The notes under the pieces were generated by a model that did not search any database, was not told where the DNA came from, and saw only the letters and a list, made by a program, of their open reading frames with translations. Below, piece by piece: positions 1 to 6,056 of a stretch of DNA of 6,856 nt. The translations under genes and the position numbers were made by a program. Source of the DNA: Eubacterium sp. (GTDB lineage: Bacteria; Bacillota; Clostridia; Lachnospirales; Lachnospiraceae); contig JABUSX010000425.1 in NCBI GenBank assembly GCA_021442545.1, positions 1-6,856 of the forward strand, given 5' to 3'. Each line of letters opens with the position of its first letter. Positions within the stretch are counted from its first letter, which is position 1.

Positions 1-120
1 GGGAAACGGGAGATCGGGGAAGCGGCAGCAAAACAGGAAGCCGTTGAAATCCGTCAAAAAGCAGCGGGAAACATTCGGAAGGGGATGAAATCCGTTTTGT
101 CAGCAGTAATGAAAATGTGA
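1..120 (+). other. left-edge sequence, possible 3' end of an upstream gene
   Basis: Frame 1 is open from the first base to a TGA at 118-120 and would encode about 39 residues rich in Ala, Lys, Glu and Arg, ending in SAVMKM. The other two forward frames close earlier, at 43-45 and 86-88. This could be the charged C-terminus of a truncated gene. However, the stretch is purine-rich and low in complexity like the other spacers here, and its end overlaps a candidate promoter. No domain is recognisable, so it may simply be spacer. Confidence 0.25.
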
Positions 121-126
121 TACACT
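97..126 (+). promoter_or_regulatory. candidate extended -10 promoter for the small TSCPD-like gene
   Basis: TTGTCA (97-102) and TACACT (121-126) are separated by 18 bases, and the -10 is preceded by a TGA triplet at 118-120, fitting the TGn extended -10 form. The expected start of transcription, near 133, falls on the ribosome binding site. The leader would then be only about 14 bases long, which weakens the call. Confidence 0.35.
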
Positions 127-146
127 GGCTTCAGGAGGGAAAATGC

Positions 147-407
147 ATGTCACATTATACGTATAAAACAAAAATGACCTGTTCCAGTGCTATCGATTTT
201 GATATTGACGGGAACATTATTTCAAACATCGCTTTTACCGGCGGATGCAACGGGAACCTTAAGGCAATTTCAAAACTGGTGGATGGATGGACGGTTGAAA
301 AGATCGAGCAGTATCTGAAGGGAAACCGCTGCGGAATGAGGCCGACGTCCTGCGCGGACCAGCTTGCACGGGCCGTGCGTGAAGCTGCGGAGAAGCAGGA
401 AGGATAA
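147..407 (+). CDS. TIGR03905-type small four-cysteine (TSCPD-like) protein
   Basis: This encodes an 86-residue protein. It matches the pattern I know for the TIGR03905 family, small proteins related to the C-terminal TSCPD domain of adenosylcobalamin-dependent ribonucleotide reductases. Four cysteines are at 12, 34, 62 and 69. C34 lies in TGGCNGNL, and C62 and C69 lie in RCGMRPTSCADQLA, where TSCAD replaces the usual TSCPD. The cysteines probably bind a metal, by inference from their spacing; the cellular role is not known. The ATG at 147 is preferred because AGGAGG lies at 133-138 with an 8-base gap; the in-frame GTG at 117 has no comparable site. There is no signal peptide or membrane segment. 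It is the first complete gene in the window and is followed by a 166-base spacer before the aminopeptidase. Confidence 0.85.
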   Translation: MSHYTYKTKMTCSSAIDFDIDGNIISNIAFTGGCNGNLKAISKLVDGWTVEKIEQYLKGNRCGMRPTSCADQLARAVREAAEKQEG

Positions 408-573
408 CCGGAAGCAAGCCAAAAAAATGACCGGAAGCTGCCGGAACAGAAAGTACGTCGGAAGGATGACCGGAAACAGACAGATGCCTCGGAAGAGACA
501 GGGCATGATACCGGACAAAAGTACAAAACAGAAAGGATGCGCCGTTCCTCTGCGGAACGGCGGAACGCAGAAA
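408..573 (+). other. purine-rich spacer with degenerate ATGACCGGAA-like repeats
   Basis: This 166-base gap carries repeated short motifs: ATAACCGGAAGC (404-415), ATGACCGGAAGC (427-438), ATGACCGGAAAC (466-477) and ATACCGGACAAAAG (508-521). The apeA frame stays open through the spacer back to about 364, but the encoded stretch is a Lys/Arg-rich string with no resemblance to M18 N-termini. I see no convincing promoter or U-tract terminator. The 3' end forms the hairpin described separately. Confidence 0.5.
540..571 (+). promoter_or_regulatory. strong hairpin with an alternative fold just upstream of apeA
   Basis: CGCCGTTCC (540-548) pairs perfectly with GGAACGGCG (554-562), a 9-bp GC-rich stem with the 5-base loop TCTGC. 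A mutually exclusive 6-bp stem can form between TCTGCG (549-554) and CGCAGA (566-571). Neither fold is followed by a run of T, so it is not a classical terminator. The first hairpin ends 11 bases before the apeA ATG, and there is no clear Shine-Dalgarno between them. The structure may therefore affect initiation or RNA stability; this role is inference. Confidence 0.5.
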
Positions 574-1941
574 ATGAGTAAAGTAAAAAATATCTGGGAA
601 AAATCCGGGAAAAACGAACTGGATGCATTTTGTGAAGAATACCGCCGCTATCTTTCGGTCTGCAAAACAGAACGGGAAAATGTAGCGGTTATGGAAGAAA
701 AACTGAAGGAAGCCGGTGCAAAGAGCCTGAAAGAAGTGATCGCTTCCGGAGAGAAACCGTCGGAGGGTGCTCTGATCTATGCCGATATGATGGGGAAGTC
801 GCTGTTCATCTTCCGCGTCGGGAAACGGCCGCTGACAGAGGGCATGCGCCTTCTGGGAGCACATATCGATTCTCCGCGTCTGGATCTGAAGCAGCATCCG
901 CTCTATGAGGATCAGGAACTGGCGCTTTTCGATACGCATTATTACGGCGGCATCAAAAAATATCAGTGGGTCACCATTCCGCTTGCCCTGCATGGGGTTG
1001 TCGTAAAGAAGGATGGTTCCGTCGTGCAGATCTGCATCGGTGAAAAAGAAGAGGATCCGGTCGTGGGAGTCAGCGATCTGCTGATCCATCTGGCGGCAAA
1101 ACAGGTCGATCAGAAGGTGGCAGATGCCGTGACGGGAGAAAATCTGAATGTGCTGATCGGCAGCCGGCCCATGGAGGGAGAAGAAAAAGAAGCGGTTAAG
1201 GGAAATATTCTTGCCATCCTGAAAAAGGAGTACGGGATCGAAGAGGAGGATTTCGTTTCCGCAGAGATCGAAGTCGTGCCGGCAGGACCTGCCCGGGATT
1301 ACGGACTCGACCGCAGCATGCTTATGGGATACGGACACGACGATAAGGTCTGTGCCTATCCTTCTTTCCGCGCGGTTATGGACGAAAAGGAACCGGAGTA
1401 CTGCGCGGTCTGTCTTCTGACCGATAAAGAAGAGATCGGCAGTGTCGGTGCAACGGGTATGCATTCCCGTTTCTTCGAAAATACGCTGGCCGAGATCATG
1501 AATGTCATGGGATGCTATTCCGAACTGGAACTCCGCCGTGTGATGATGCGCACGAAGGTTCTTTCATCCGATGTTACGGCTGCCTTTGATCCGAACTATC
1601 CGGATGTTATGGAAAAGAACAACTGCGCCTATCTGGGAAAGGGACCTTCCTTCAACAAGTATACGGGTGCCCGCGGAAAGAGCGGGTCGAACGATGCCAA
1701 TGCGGAATATCTTGGCTTCCTCCGCGGTCTCATGGATGGAGCGGATATCTGTTATCAGACGTCCGAACTCGGCAAGGTCGATCAGGGCGGCGGCGGAACG
1801 ATTGCCTATATTCTGGCTAATCTGGGCATGGAAGTCATCGATTTCGGAGTGCCTGTTCTGAATATGCATGCACCCTGGGAAATCGTCAGCAAGGCAGATG
1901 TATATGAAACGTATCGGGCTTACCGGGCATTTATTCACTGA
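574..1941 (+). CDS. apeA: M18 family aminopeptidase
   Basis: This 455-residue cytoplasmic zinc metallopeptidase should remove N-terminal residues from peptides, as M18 (aminopeptidase I / aspartyl aminopeptidase) enzymes do. Visible metal-site motifs, assigned by family knowledge, are H97 in GAHIDSPRLD, D256/D257 in GYGHDDKVCAY, the catalytic-type Glu pair E286-E287 in DKEEIGSVG, D333 in SSDVTAAFDP, and H432 near the C-terminus in LNMHAPWE. All expected ligands are present and the length is normal. The frame is open upstream to about 364. The start at 574 is chosen because MSKVKNIWEK followed by LSVCKTERE matches the family N-terminus, whereas the upstream extension is basic low-complexity sequence. 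No strong ribosome binding site precedes it; a hairpin does. greA follows after 20 bases, which suggests co-transcription. Substrate preference cannot be read from the sequence. Confidence 0.93.
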   Translation: MSKVKNIWEKSGKNELDAFCEEYRRYLSVCKTERENVAVMEEKLKEAGAKSLKEVIASGEKPSEGALIYADMMGKSLFIFRVGKRPLTEGMRLLGAHIDSPRLDLKQHPLYEDQELALFDTHYYGGIKKYQWVTIPLALHGVVVKKDGSVVQICIGEKEEDPVVGVSDLLIHLAAKQVDQKVADAVTGENLNVLIGSRPMEGEEKEAVKGNILAILKKEYGIEEEDFVSAEIEVVPAGPARDYGLDRSMLMGYGHDDKVCAYPSFRAVMDEKEPEYCAVCLLTDKEEIGSVGATGMHSRFFENTLAEIMNVMGCYSELELRRVMMRTKVLSSDVTAAFDPNYPDVMEKNNCAYLGKGPSFNKYTGARGKSGSNDANAEYLGFLRGLMDGADICYQTSELGKVDQGGGGTIAYILANLGMEVIDFGVPVLNMHAPWEIVSKADVYETYRAYRAFIH

Positions 1942-1961
1942 TCTTCAGAGGGGAAAGAAAG

Positions 1962-2465
1962 ATGTATGATCGTTTAACGGAAAGTGATATCAAAAAGATC
2001 AAAGAGGAGATCGAACACCGCAAGCTGGTTGTCCGGCCGCAGATCCTCAGTGAGGTCAGAGAAGCCCGTGCACATGGTGATCTGAGTGAAAATTTTGAAT
2101 ACTATGCGGCCCGGAAGGCAAAAGGAGAAAATGACAGCCGGATCGCCTACCTCGAGAATATGATCAAGACGGCGACTGTGATCAGGGACAGCAGTGCAGA
2201 GGATGAGGTCGGCCTGAACAAACGTGTCATCATACGTTTTCCCGGTGAGACGGAAACGGAAGAGTTTAAGATCGTGACATCCGTCCGTGCGGATTCCCTG
2301 CGGAATCTGATCACAGAGGATTCACCTCTGGGGAAGGCTCTTATGGGGCATCATGCAGGAGAATCCGTGCATGTTTCCGTGAGTGCCGATGTGCAGTATG
2401 ATGTTGAAATCGTCGAGATCCGGAATACGGGAGAAGAGGAGTCCGATACGCTGAAGGCGTATTGA
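1962..2465 (+). CDS. greA: transcription elongation factor GreA, with C-terminal tail
   Basis: GreA binds the secondary channel of RNA polymerase and stimulates cleavage of backtracked transcripts. The N-terminal coiled coil (about 1-75) carries the tip motif ARAHGDLSENFEYYAAR. In it, D40 and E43 correspond to the acidic pair (D41/E44 in E. coli) that supports Mg2+ coordination in the cleavage reaction. The C-terminal FKBP-like domain includes ITEDSPLGKALMG (117-129) and ends near YDVEIVEIR (146-154). At 167 residues it is slightly longer than the usual 156-160, because of a tail, NTGEEESDTLKAY, that I do not recognise as conserved. The DNA encoding this tail is the first unit of a 78-bp tandem repeat running on downstream. 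The ATG is supported by GAGGGG at 1948-1953, 8 bases upstream. It lies 20 bases behind apeA, probably in one transcript. Confidence 0.95.
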   Translation: MYDRLTESDIKKIKEEIEHRKLVVRPQILSEVREARAHGDLSENFEYYAARKAKGENDSRIAYLENMIKTATVIRDSSAEDEVGLNKRVIIRFPGETETEEFKIVTSVRADSLRNLITEDSPLGKALMGHHAGESVHVSVSADVQYDVEIVEIRNTGEEESDTLKAY

Positions 2466-2638
2466 GTAAGTGCCGGACAGAAGTGAATCCGGGAAACCTG
2501 AAAGCCGGGAGAAGAAGAGTCCGATACGCTGAAGGCGTATTGAGTAAGGACCGGACAGAAGTGAATCCGGGAAACCTGAAAACCGGGAGAAGAAGAGGCC
2601 GATGCACTGAAAGTGTAAGGAAAAGGACCGGGCAGAAA
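2428..2638 (+). repeat. 78-bp tandem repeat: two near-identical copies plus a diverged third
   Basis: Copy 1 (2428-2505) covers the last codons and stop of greA plus 40 bases of spacer. Copy 2 (2506-2583) is 74/78 identical by my manual alignment; the differences are at 2516, 2549, 2550 and 2582. Copy 3 begins at 2584, stays alignable to about 2638 with several substitutions and a one-base deletion, then fades. The unit is 26 codons long. In the greA frame the copies encode GEEESDTLKAY-stop, GEEESDTLKAY-stop and GEEEADALKV-stop. The layout suggests tandem duplication of the greA 3' end, with copy 3 the most changed. No spacers separate the units, so it is not a CRISPR array. Confidence 0.93.
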
Positions 2639-2658
2639 GAGTTAAAGGACCGCAGGAG

Positions 2659-3450
2659 ATGTTTATTGAACGGAATCATAACGGATTGATCTATATGATC
2701 TCGACGATTTTTCCGGCTCGTCATGCATTTACGACCCGTTACGGCGGAGTCAGCAGAGGAAAGATGGCAAGCCTGAATCTGACGCTTCGTGAAGGCGACT
2801 TTCCGGAGAACGTCAGGGAGAATCTGCGGCGGTTCGGTGAAGTGATGGGTGCGGGCGTGGATGATTTTGCCGTGACCCACCAGGTACACGAAAATGTTGT
2901 CCGCATCGTGGATAACAGGGACAGGCATATCTGTCTTTCCGATGTGCCCTATGACGCCGATGGAATCGTGACGAAGGAAAAAGGTCTGCCGGTCATGTGT
3001 TTTACGGCGGACTGTGTGCCGGTGCTTCTCTGTGACAGCGAGAAAAAGACGGCGGCTGCCGTTCACTGCGGCTGGCGCAGTTCTGTCGGAGATATCCTGG
3101 GAGAAGCCGTGAAGAAAATGTGCAGCCTCGGGGCAGAGCCGGAAAAAATCTTTGCGGCAGTCGGACCGGCGATCGGGGCGTGCTGTTTTGAAACGGATGA
3201 AGATGTTCCGCAGGCGGTGGAATCCTGGCTCTCCGGGGATACGGAAGGTCTTTTCCGCAAAAAAGAAAACGGGAAAACGCTGGTTGACCTGCGGAGTGCG
3301 GATAAGCGAAGGCTGATGCAGCTGGGTGTGCCTGAGACCCAGATCGACATTTCGGATGAGTGCACCTTCTGTTCGCATGAGAAATACTGGTCCCACCGGT
3401 ATACAAAAGGAGAACGCGGGGGTCAGGCCGCCTGTGTGGTTCTGGAGTAA
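2659..3450 (+). CDS. pgeF: PgeF/YfiH-family protein (DUF152; purine nucleoside phosphorylase LACC1-like)
   Basis: This 263-residue cytoplasmic protein belongs to the YfiH/LACC1 family. Members have been called polyphenol oxidases or purine nucleoside phosphorylase/adenosine deaminase enzymes. In E. coli the protein (PgeF) is linked to peptidoglycan editing, removing wrongly incorporated residues from UDP-MurNAc precursors. The motifs are intact: HAFTTRYGGVS (22-32), THQVH (73-77), FTADCVPVLL (115-124) with C119, and AVHCGWR (134-140) with H136. H74 or H77, C119 and H136 fit the family zinc/catalytic triad. The C-terminal part has CTFCSHEKYWSHR (235-247) and ends RGGQAACVVLE. The ATG at 2659 is chosen because AAAGGA at 2644-2649 gives a 9-base spacing; the nearer AGGAG touches the ATG. 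A later ATG at 2695 has no ribosome binding site. It follows greA after 193 bases of repeat-bearing spacer. Which activity dominates here cannot be told. Confidence 0.9.
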   Translation: MFIERNHNGLIYMISTIFPARHAFTTRYGGVSRGKMASLNLTLREGDFPENVRENLRRFGEVMGAGVDDFAVTHQVHENVVRIVDNRDRHICLSDVPYDADGIVTKEKGLPVMCFTADCVPVLLCDSEKKTAAAVHCGWRSSVGDILGEAVKKMCSLGAEPEKIFAAVGPAIGACCFETDEDVPQAVESWLSGDTEGLFRKKENGKTLVDLRSADKRRLMQLGVPETQIDISDECTFCSHEKYWSHRYTKGERGGQAACVVLE

Positions 3451-3574
3451 GCTGCTGTACAGACTGCATGACGGACAGACCGGAAAGAATGAGACCGGGA
3501 TGTTTCGTCTGGAAAAGCGGTGCTGCCTCATCGGAAAACAAAGGCCGGAATCGAATATCTGTCAGAATCTGCTG
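3451..3574 (+). other. spacer between pgeF and the rimP promoter
   Basis: No gene and no U-tract terminator is visible in these 124 bases. The CCGGA-type motif of the other spacers recurs, as AGACCGGAAAGAATGA at 3477-3492 and AGACCGGGATG at 3492-3502. An open frame runs across the region from 3326, but it begins inside pgeF in another frame and shows no recognisable domain. Confidence 0.4.
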
Positions 3575-3603
3575 TTGCATTACAGGCGGAGGCGTGTTAT
3601 AGT
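3575..3603 (+). promoter_or_regulatory. sigma-A type promoter of the rimP-nusA-infB operon
   Basis: TTGCAT (3575-3580) and TATAGT (3598-3603) are separated by 17 bases, with an extended -10 TGT at 3595-3597. Each hexamer is close to consensus, and transcription would start near 3610, placing the 3628-3653 hairpin in the leader. This is the best promoter in the window. Confidence 0.75.
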
Positions 3604-3627
3604 GTCGAAGATACATAATGTTCAGTG

Positions 3628-3653
3628 TAAGAGTGGGCTTGCGCCCACTCTTA
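3628..3653 (+). promoter_or_regulatory. rimP leader hairpin, perfect 11-bp stem
   Basis: TAAGAGTGGGC (3628-3638) pairs perfectly with GCCCACTCTTA (3643-3653) around a TTGC loop. It starts about 18 bases after the predicted transcription start and ends 22 bases before the rimP ATG. It lacks a U-run (TGACGTGTTGG follows), so it is unlikely to be a simple terminator. From memory, AGAGTGGG/CCCACTCT hairpins occur before rimP in other Firmicutes, which would suggest a conserved leader element. I could not verify this. Confidence 0.7.
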
Positions 3654-3675
3654 TGACGTGTTGGGAGAGATTTGT

Positions 3676-4143
3676 ATGTCTCATAAAACGGAAACCATTG
3701 AAAAAAGGGCGGAGGAACTGATCCTTCCGGTTCTGGAGGAACGGAGTTTTGAACTCTATGATCTGGAATTTGTAAAAGAGGCGGGCACATGGTATCTGCG
3801 TGCCTACATCGATAAGGAAGGCGGCATTACCGTTGACGACTGTGAGACCGTAAGCCGTGCCTTTGAAAAAGAACTGGATGAAGAAGATCTGATCGAAGAA
3901 GCCTATATCCTGGAAGTGAGTTCTCCCGGTCTCGGCAGGCAGCTGAAAAAGCAGCGCCATTTTGAAAAGGCGGTCGGGGAAGTTGTTGAAGTGCATACTT
4001 ACAGACCGGTCGACGGAGAAAAGCTTTTTATCGGAGAACTTCTTTCCTTCGATCCGGAAAGTGTGACGATCCGGGAGGAGGAAGCAGAACGGACCTTTTC
4101 AAAACAGGACATCTCCGTGGTTCGTCTCTACATAGATTTTTAA
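3676..4143 (+). CDS. rimP: ribosome maturation factor RimP
   Basis: RimP assists maturation of the 30S ribosomal subunit and acts early in assembly of the 16S rRNA. The 155-residue length is typical. The N-terminal alpha/beta domain (about 1-85) contains DLEFVKEAGTWYLRAYID and the family signature YILEVSSPGLGRQLK (77-91). A C-terminal Sm-like domain (about 92-155) follows, ending in VVRLYIDF. The ATG at 3676 is preferred over the in-frame GTG at 3658 because GGGAG at 3663-3667 lies 8 bases upstream. It is the first gene of the operon, behind a good promoter and a leader hairpin, and is followed by 120 bases of structured spacer before nusA, a pairing conserved across bacteria. Confidence 0.96.
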   Translation: MSHKTETIEKRAEELILPVLEERSFELYDLEFVKEAGTWYLRAYIDKEGGITVDDCETVSRAFEKELDEEDLIEEAYILEVSSPGLGRQLKKQRHFEKAVGEVVEVHTYRPVDGEKLFIGELLSFDPESVTIREEEAERTFSKQDISVVRLYIDF

Positions 4144-4144
4144 A

Positions 4145-4190
4145 ACCTGCGATGATCGTGCTGCAGGATCACCGGCAGGTGCAGTGATCC
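4145..4190 (+). promoter_or_regulatory. competing inverted repeats in the rimP-nusA gap
   Basis: ACCTGC (4145-4150) can pair with GCAGGT (4175-4180), with an inner TGATC (4153-4157)/GATCA (4167-4171) helix. Alternatively GGATCAC (4166-4172) pairs with GTGATCC (4184-4190). The two folds share 4166-4180 and exclude each other, as in attenuators or switches. No T-run follows either fold, and no good promoter is visible before nusA. The regulatory meaning is inference. Confidence 0.45.
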
Positions 4191-4263
4191 GGATAACCGG
4201 ATGAAAGAATACTTGAGTTGAAATACCGACAATGTGTGTGTTTGCGCAGGAGGAAGCAAAAAA

Positions 4264-5424
4264 ATGAACGCAGAGTTACTCGAAGCACTGGCCATTCTCG
4301 AAAAAGAAAAGAATATCAGCCGTGAGGCTCTTCTGGATGCGATCCAGCAGTCCCTGATCCTGGCTTATAAAAACCAGTATGAAAAAGGGGAGAACGTTAC
4401 GGTACGGATCGATCCCGAAACGGCTGAATATCATATCCTTGCAGAAAAGGAAGTTGTGGCCGAGGTGCAGGATCCCGCACTGGAGATCAGTCTTGCAGAG
4501 GCACATAAGATCAGTCCGGCATATCAGATCGGAGATGTGGCAGAATGTGAGATCGATTCGCCGTCTTTCGGCCGCATCGCAACGCAGAATGCAAAGAATG
4601 TGATTCTGCAGAAGATCCGTGAAGAGGAAAGAAAATCGATCTATAACCAGTATATTGAACGGGAACATGACATCGTGACAGGTGTCGTTCAGCGTTATAT
4701 CAACCGGAATATCAGCATCAACCTGGGACGGGCAGACGGATGGCTGGCCGAGAGCGAACAGGTCCGCGGCGAAAACCTGCGTCCGACGCAGCGCGTCAAG
4801 GTCTATATCCTGGAAGTCCGCGATCAGCCGAAGGGACCGCGTATTCTTGTTTCCCGTACTCACCCGGAACTGGTGCGCAGACTTTTTGAAGAGGAAGTTT
4901 CCGAGATCCGTGAAGGCATTATTGAGATCAAGGCCATTGCCCGTGAGGCGGGTTCCCGCACGAAGATGGCGGTCTGGAGCCATGATCCGGATGTGGATCC
5001 GGTCGGTGCCTGTGTCGGTCTGAACGGCTCGCGCGTAAACATGATCGTTGATGAGCTGCATGGTGAAAAGATCGACATCGTCAACTGGGACGAAAACGAG
5101 GCTTATCTGATCGAAAATGCGCTTTCACCGGCCAAGGTCATCTCCGTTCTGGCAGATCCGGATGAGAGAACGGCTCTGGTTGTCGTGCCGGATTACCAGC
5201 TTTCCCTGGCAATCGGCAAAGAGGGTCAGAATGCCCGCCTGGCTGCGCATCTGACGCAGTATAAGATCGATATCAAGAGCGAGTCTCAGGCTCGTGAAGA
5301 AGGCATCTTCGATGAATATTACGAAGATGAAGAATATGACGAATACAGTGAAGAGTCCGAAGCGGCGAATATCCTTCAGGAAGCGGCTGCTCAGGCAGCT
5401 GCAGAAGGTGCGGAGACGGAATGA
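4264..5424 (+). CDS. nusA: transcription termination/antitermination factor NusA
   Basis: NusA binds RNA polymerase and modulates pausing, intrinsic termination and antitermination. The 386-residue protein shows the short Gram-positive architecture. An N-terminal polymerase-binding domain covers about 1-125. An S1 domain covers about 133-198 (GVVQRYINRNISINLGRADG). KH1 covers about 200-278 with CVGLNGSRVNMIVDEL, and KH2 about 280-345 with LAIGKEGQNARLAA. The E. coli-type C-terminal acidic repeats are absent; instead there is a Tyr/Glu/Asp-rich tail (about 348-368) followed by an Ala/Glu-rich end. The ATG at 4264 is chosen for AGGAGG at 4248-4253; the in-frame GTG at 4234 would only add a Cys-rich leader. 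The stop overlaps the ylxR start by four bases (ATGA at 5421-5424), so translation is probably coupled. Confidence 0.97.
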   Translation: MNAELLEALAILEKEKNISREALLDAIQQSLILAYKNQYEKGENVTVRIDPETAEYHILAEKEVVAEVQDPALEISLAEAHKISPAYQIGDVAECEIDSPSFGRIATQNAKNVILQKIREEERKSIYNQYIEREHDIVTGVVQRYINRNISINLGRADGWLAESEQVRGENLRPTQRVKVYILEVRDQPKGPRILVSRTHPELVRRLFEEEVSEIREGIIEIKAIAREAGSRTKMAVWSHDPDVDPVGACVGLNGSRVNMIVDELHGEKIDIVNWDENEAYLIENALSPAKVISVLADPDERTALVVVPDYQLSLAIGKEGQNARLAAHLTQYKIDIKSESQAREEGIFDEYYEDEEYDEYSEESEAANILQEAAAQAAAEGAETE

Positions 5425-5699
5425 AAAAAGGGCTCTTCAAGCCTGTCCGTACCTGTGCCGGCTGCGGCTGCAGGAGGGATAAGGCCGGACTGCTTCGGAT
5501 TCTGCGCACGCCTGAAGGAGAGATCCGGATCGACAGGGAGCAGAGAGGAGACGGAAGAGGCGTGTATCTGTGCAGAAGCAGAGACTGTCTGGCGAAGGCA
5601 CAGAAACGAAAGGCACTGGCGCGCAGTCTGAAGTGCACGGTGCCGCAGACTCTGTTCGATGAACTTCGGGAGGAAACGGATGACAGAACGTCCGGATAA
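5421..5699 (+). CDS. rnpM: RNase P modulator RnpM (YlxR, DUF448)
   Basis: This 92-residue YlxR-family protein is small and basic. In Bacillus subtilis YlxR has been renamed RnpM because it binds RNase P and modulates its activity; earlier work described it as a nucleoid- or RNA-associated regulator. The N-terminal signature VRTCAGCGCRRDKAGLLRI (9-27) matches the family's R-x-C-x-x-C pattern. GRGVYLCRSRDCLAKA (45-60) matches the second conserved block. Cysteines C12, C15, C51 and C56 could hold a metal, by inference. The start overlaps the nusA stop in an ATGA junction, with GGAG at 5412-5415. The 3' end overlaps ylxQ by 20 bases. It has the conserved position between nusA and ylxQ. Confidence 0.93.
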   Translation: MKKGLFKPVRTCAGCGCRRDKAGLLRILRTPEGEIRIDREQRGDGRGVYLCRSRDCLAKAQKRKALARSLKCTVPQTLFDELREETDDRTSG

Positions 5700-5997
5700 A
5701 ACGGCAGCGCTGCTCGGACTTGCCATGCGGGCCGGAAAGGTTGCCGCGGGAGAAACGGCAGCGGAGCTTGCATTACGGAAAGGCAGAGCCCGTCTGGTCA
5801 TTCTTTCGGAGGATGCTTCCGTCAACACCTCTGCGAAATTTGAAAAGATGGCAGCAAGGGAAGACGTGCCGGTCTGCAGATTTCTGCCGAAGCAGGAGCT
5901 GGGCAGATGTATCGGCCGCGGGGAGCGGTCCTGTGCCGTGATCACGGATGAAGGCTTTGCATCGGAACTGTTCCGCCGGATAGGCGGGAAATCATAA
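5680..5997 (+). CDS. ylxQ: L7Ae/L30e-type RNA-binding protein YlxQ
   Basis: This 105-residue single-domain protein belongs to the L7Ae/L30e/Gadd45 family found between ylxR and infB in Firmicutes, and probably binds kink-turn-like RNA or the ribosome. AALLGLAMRAGKVAAGE (9-25) is the characteristic N-terminal block. ARLVILSEDAS (37-47) and SCAVITDEGFASEL (84-97) give the central strands and the C-terminal helix region. The ATG at 5680 is chosen because GGGAGGA lies at 5668-5674; the in-frame ATG at 5659 has no good site. It overlaps rnpM by 20 bases, which implies coupled translation. Its exact RNA target is not known from the sequence. Confidence 0.92.
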   Translation: MTERPDKTAALLGLAMRAGKVAAGETAAELALRKGRARLVILSEDASVNTSAKFEKMAAREDVPVCRFLPKQELGRCIGRGERSCAVITDEGFASELFRRIGGKS

Positions 5998-6056
5998 ATT
6001 AAAGTGAAAAAGTTAAGGAAGATCAGGAGAATACGTTCGGAAAGGTAGTGGATAAT

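Noticed and set aside
364..573. N-terminal extension of the apeA frame back to position 364.
   Set aside because: It encodes Lys/Arg-rich low-complexity sequence unlike M18 N-termini and overlaps the upstream gene. The conserved N-terminus begins at 574.
259..1464. 401-codon minus-strand open frame.
   Set aside because: It is antisense to the TSCPD-like gene and apeA, is rich in Arg, His, Phe and Ser as expected from reverse-strand codons, and has no domain. apeA on the other strand is certain.
2428..2638. CRISPR-like or satellite array.
   Set aside because: The units are contiguous with no unique spacers, one copy is coding, and there are no cas genes.
2462..2689. Small Arg-rich open frame starting at a TTG that overlaps the greA stop, with two 26-residue repeats (SKxRTEVNPGNLK).
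   Set aside because: The repeats are explained by the 78-bp DNA duplication. There is no ribosome binding site and no recognisable domain, and the frame runs into pgeF. A real coupled peptide is possible but unsupported.
2341..3531. 396-codon minus-strand open frame with apparent internal repeats (RFPGFTSVR).
   Set aside because: It is antisense to greA and pgeF. Its repeats are the reverse complement of the 78-bp unit.
3628..3653. Intrinsic terminator reading of the perfect hairpin.
   Set aside because: There is no T-run after the stem, and it lies between a good promoter and rimP.
4200..4263. Internal promoter before nusA (TTGAGT near 4213).
   Set aside because: No acceptable -10 hexamer is found at a normal spacing.
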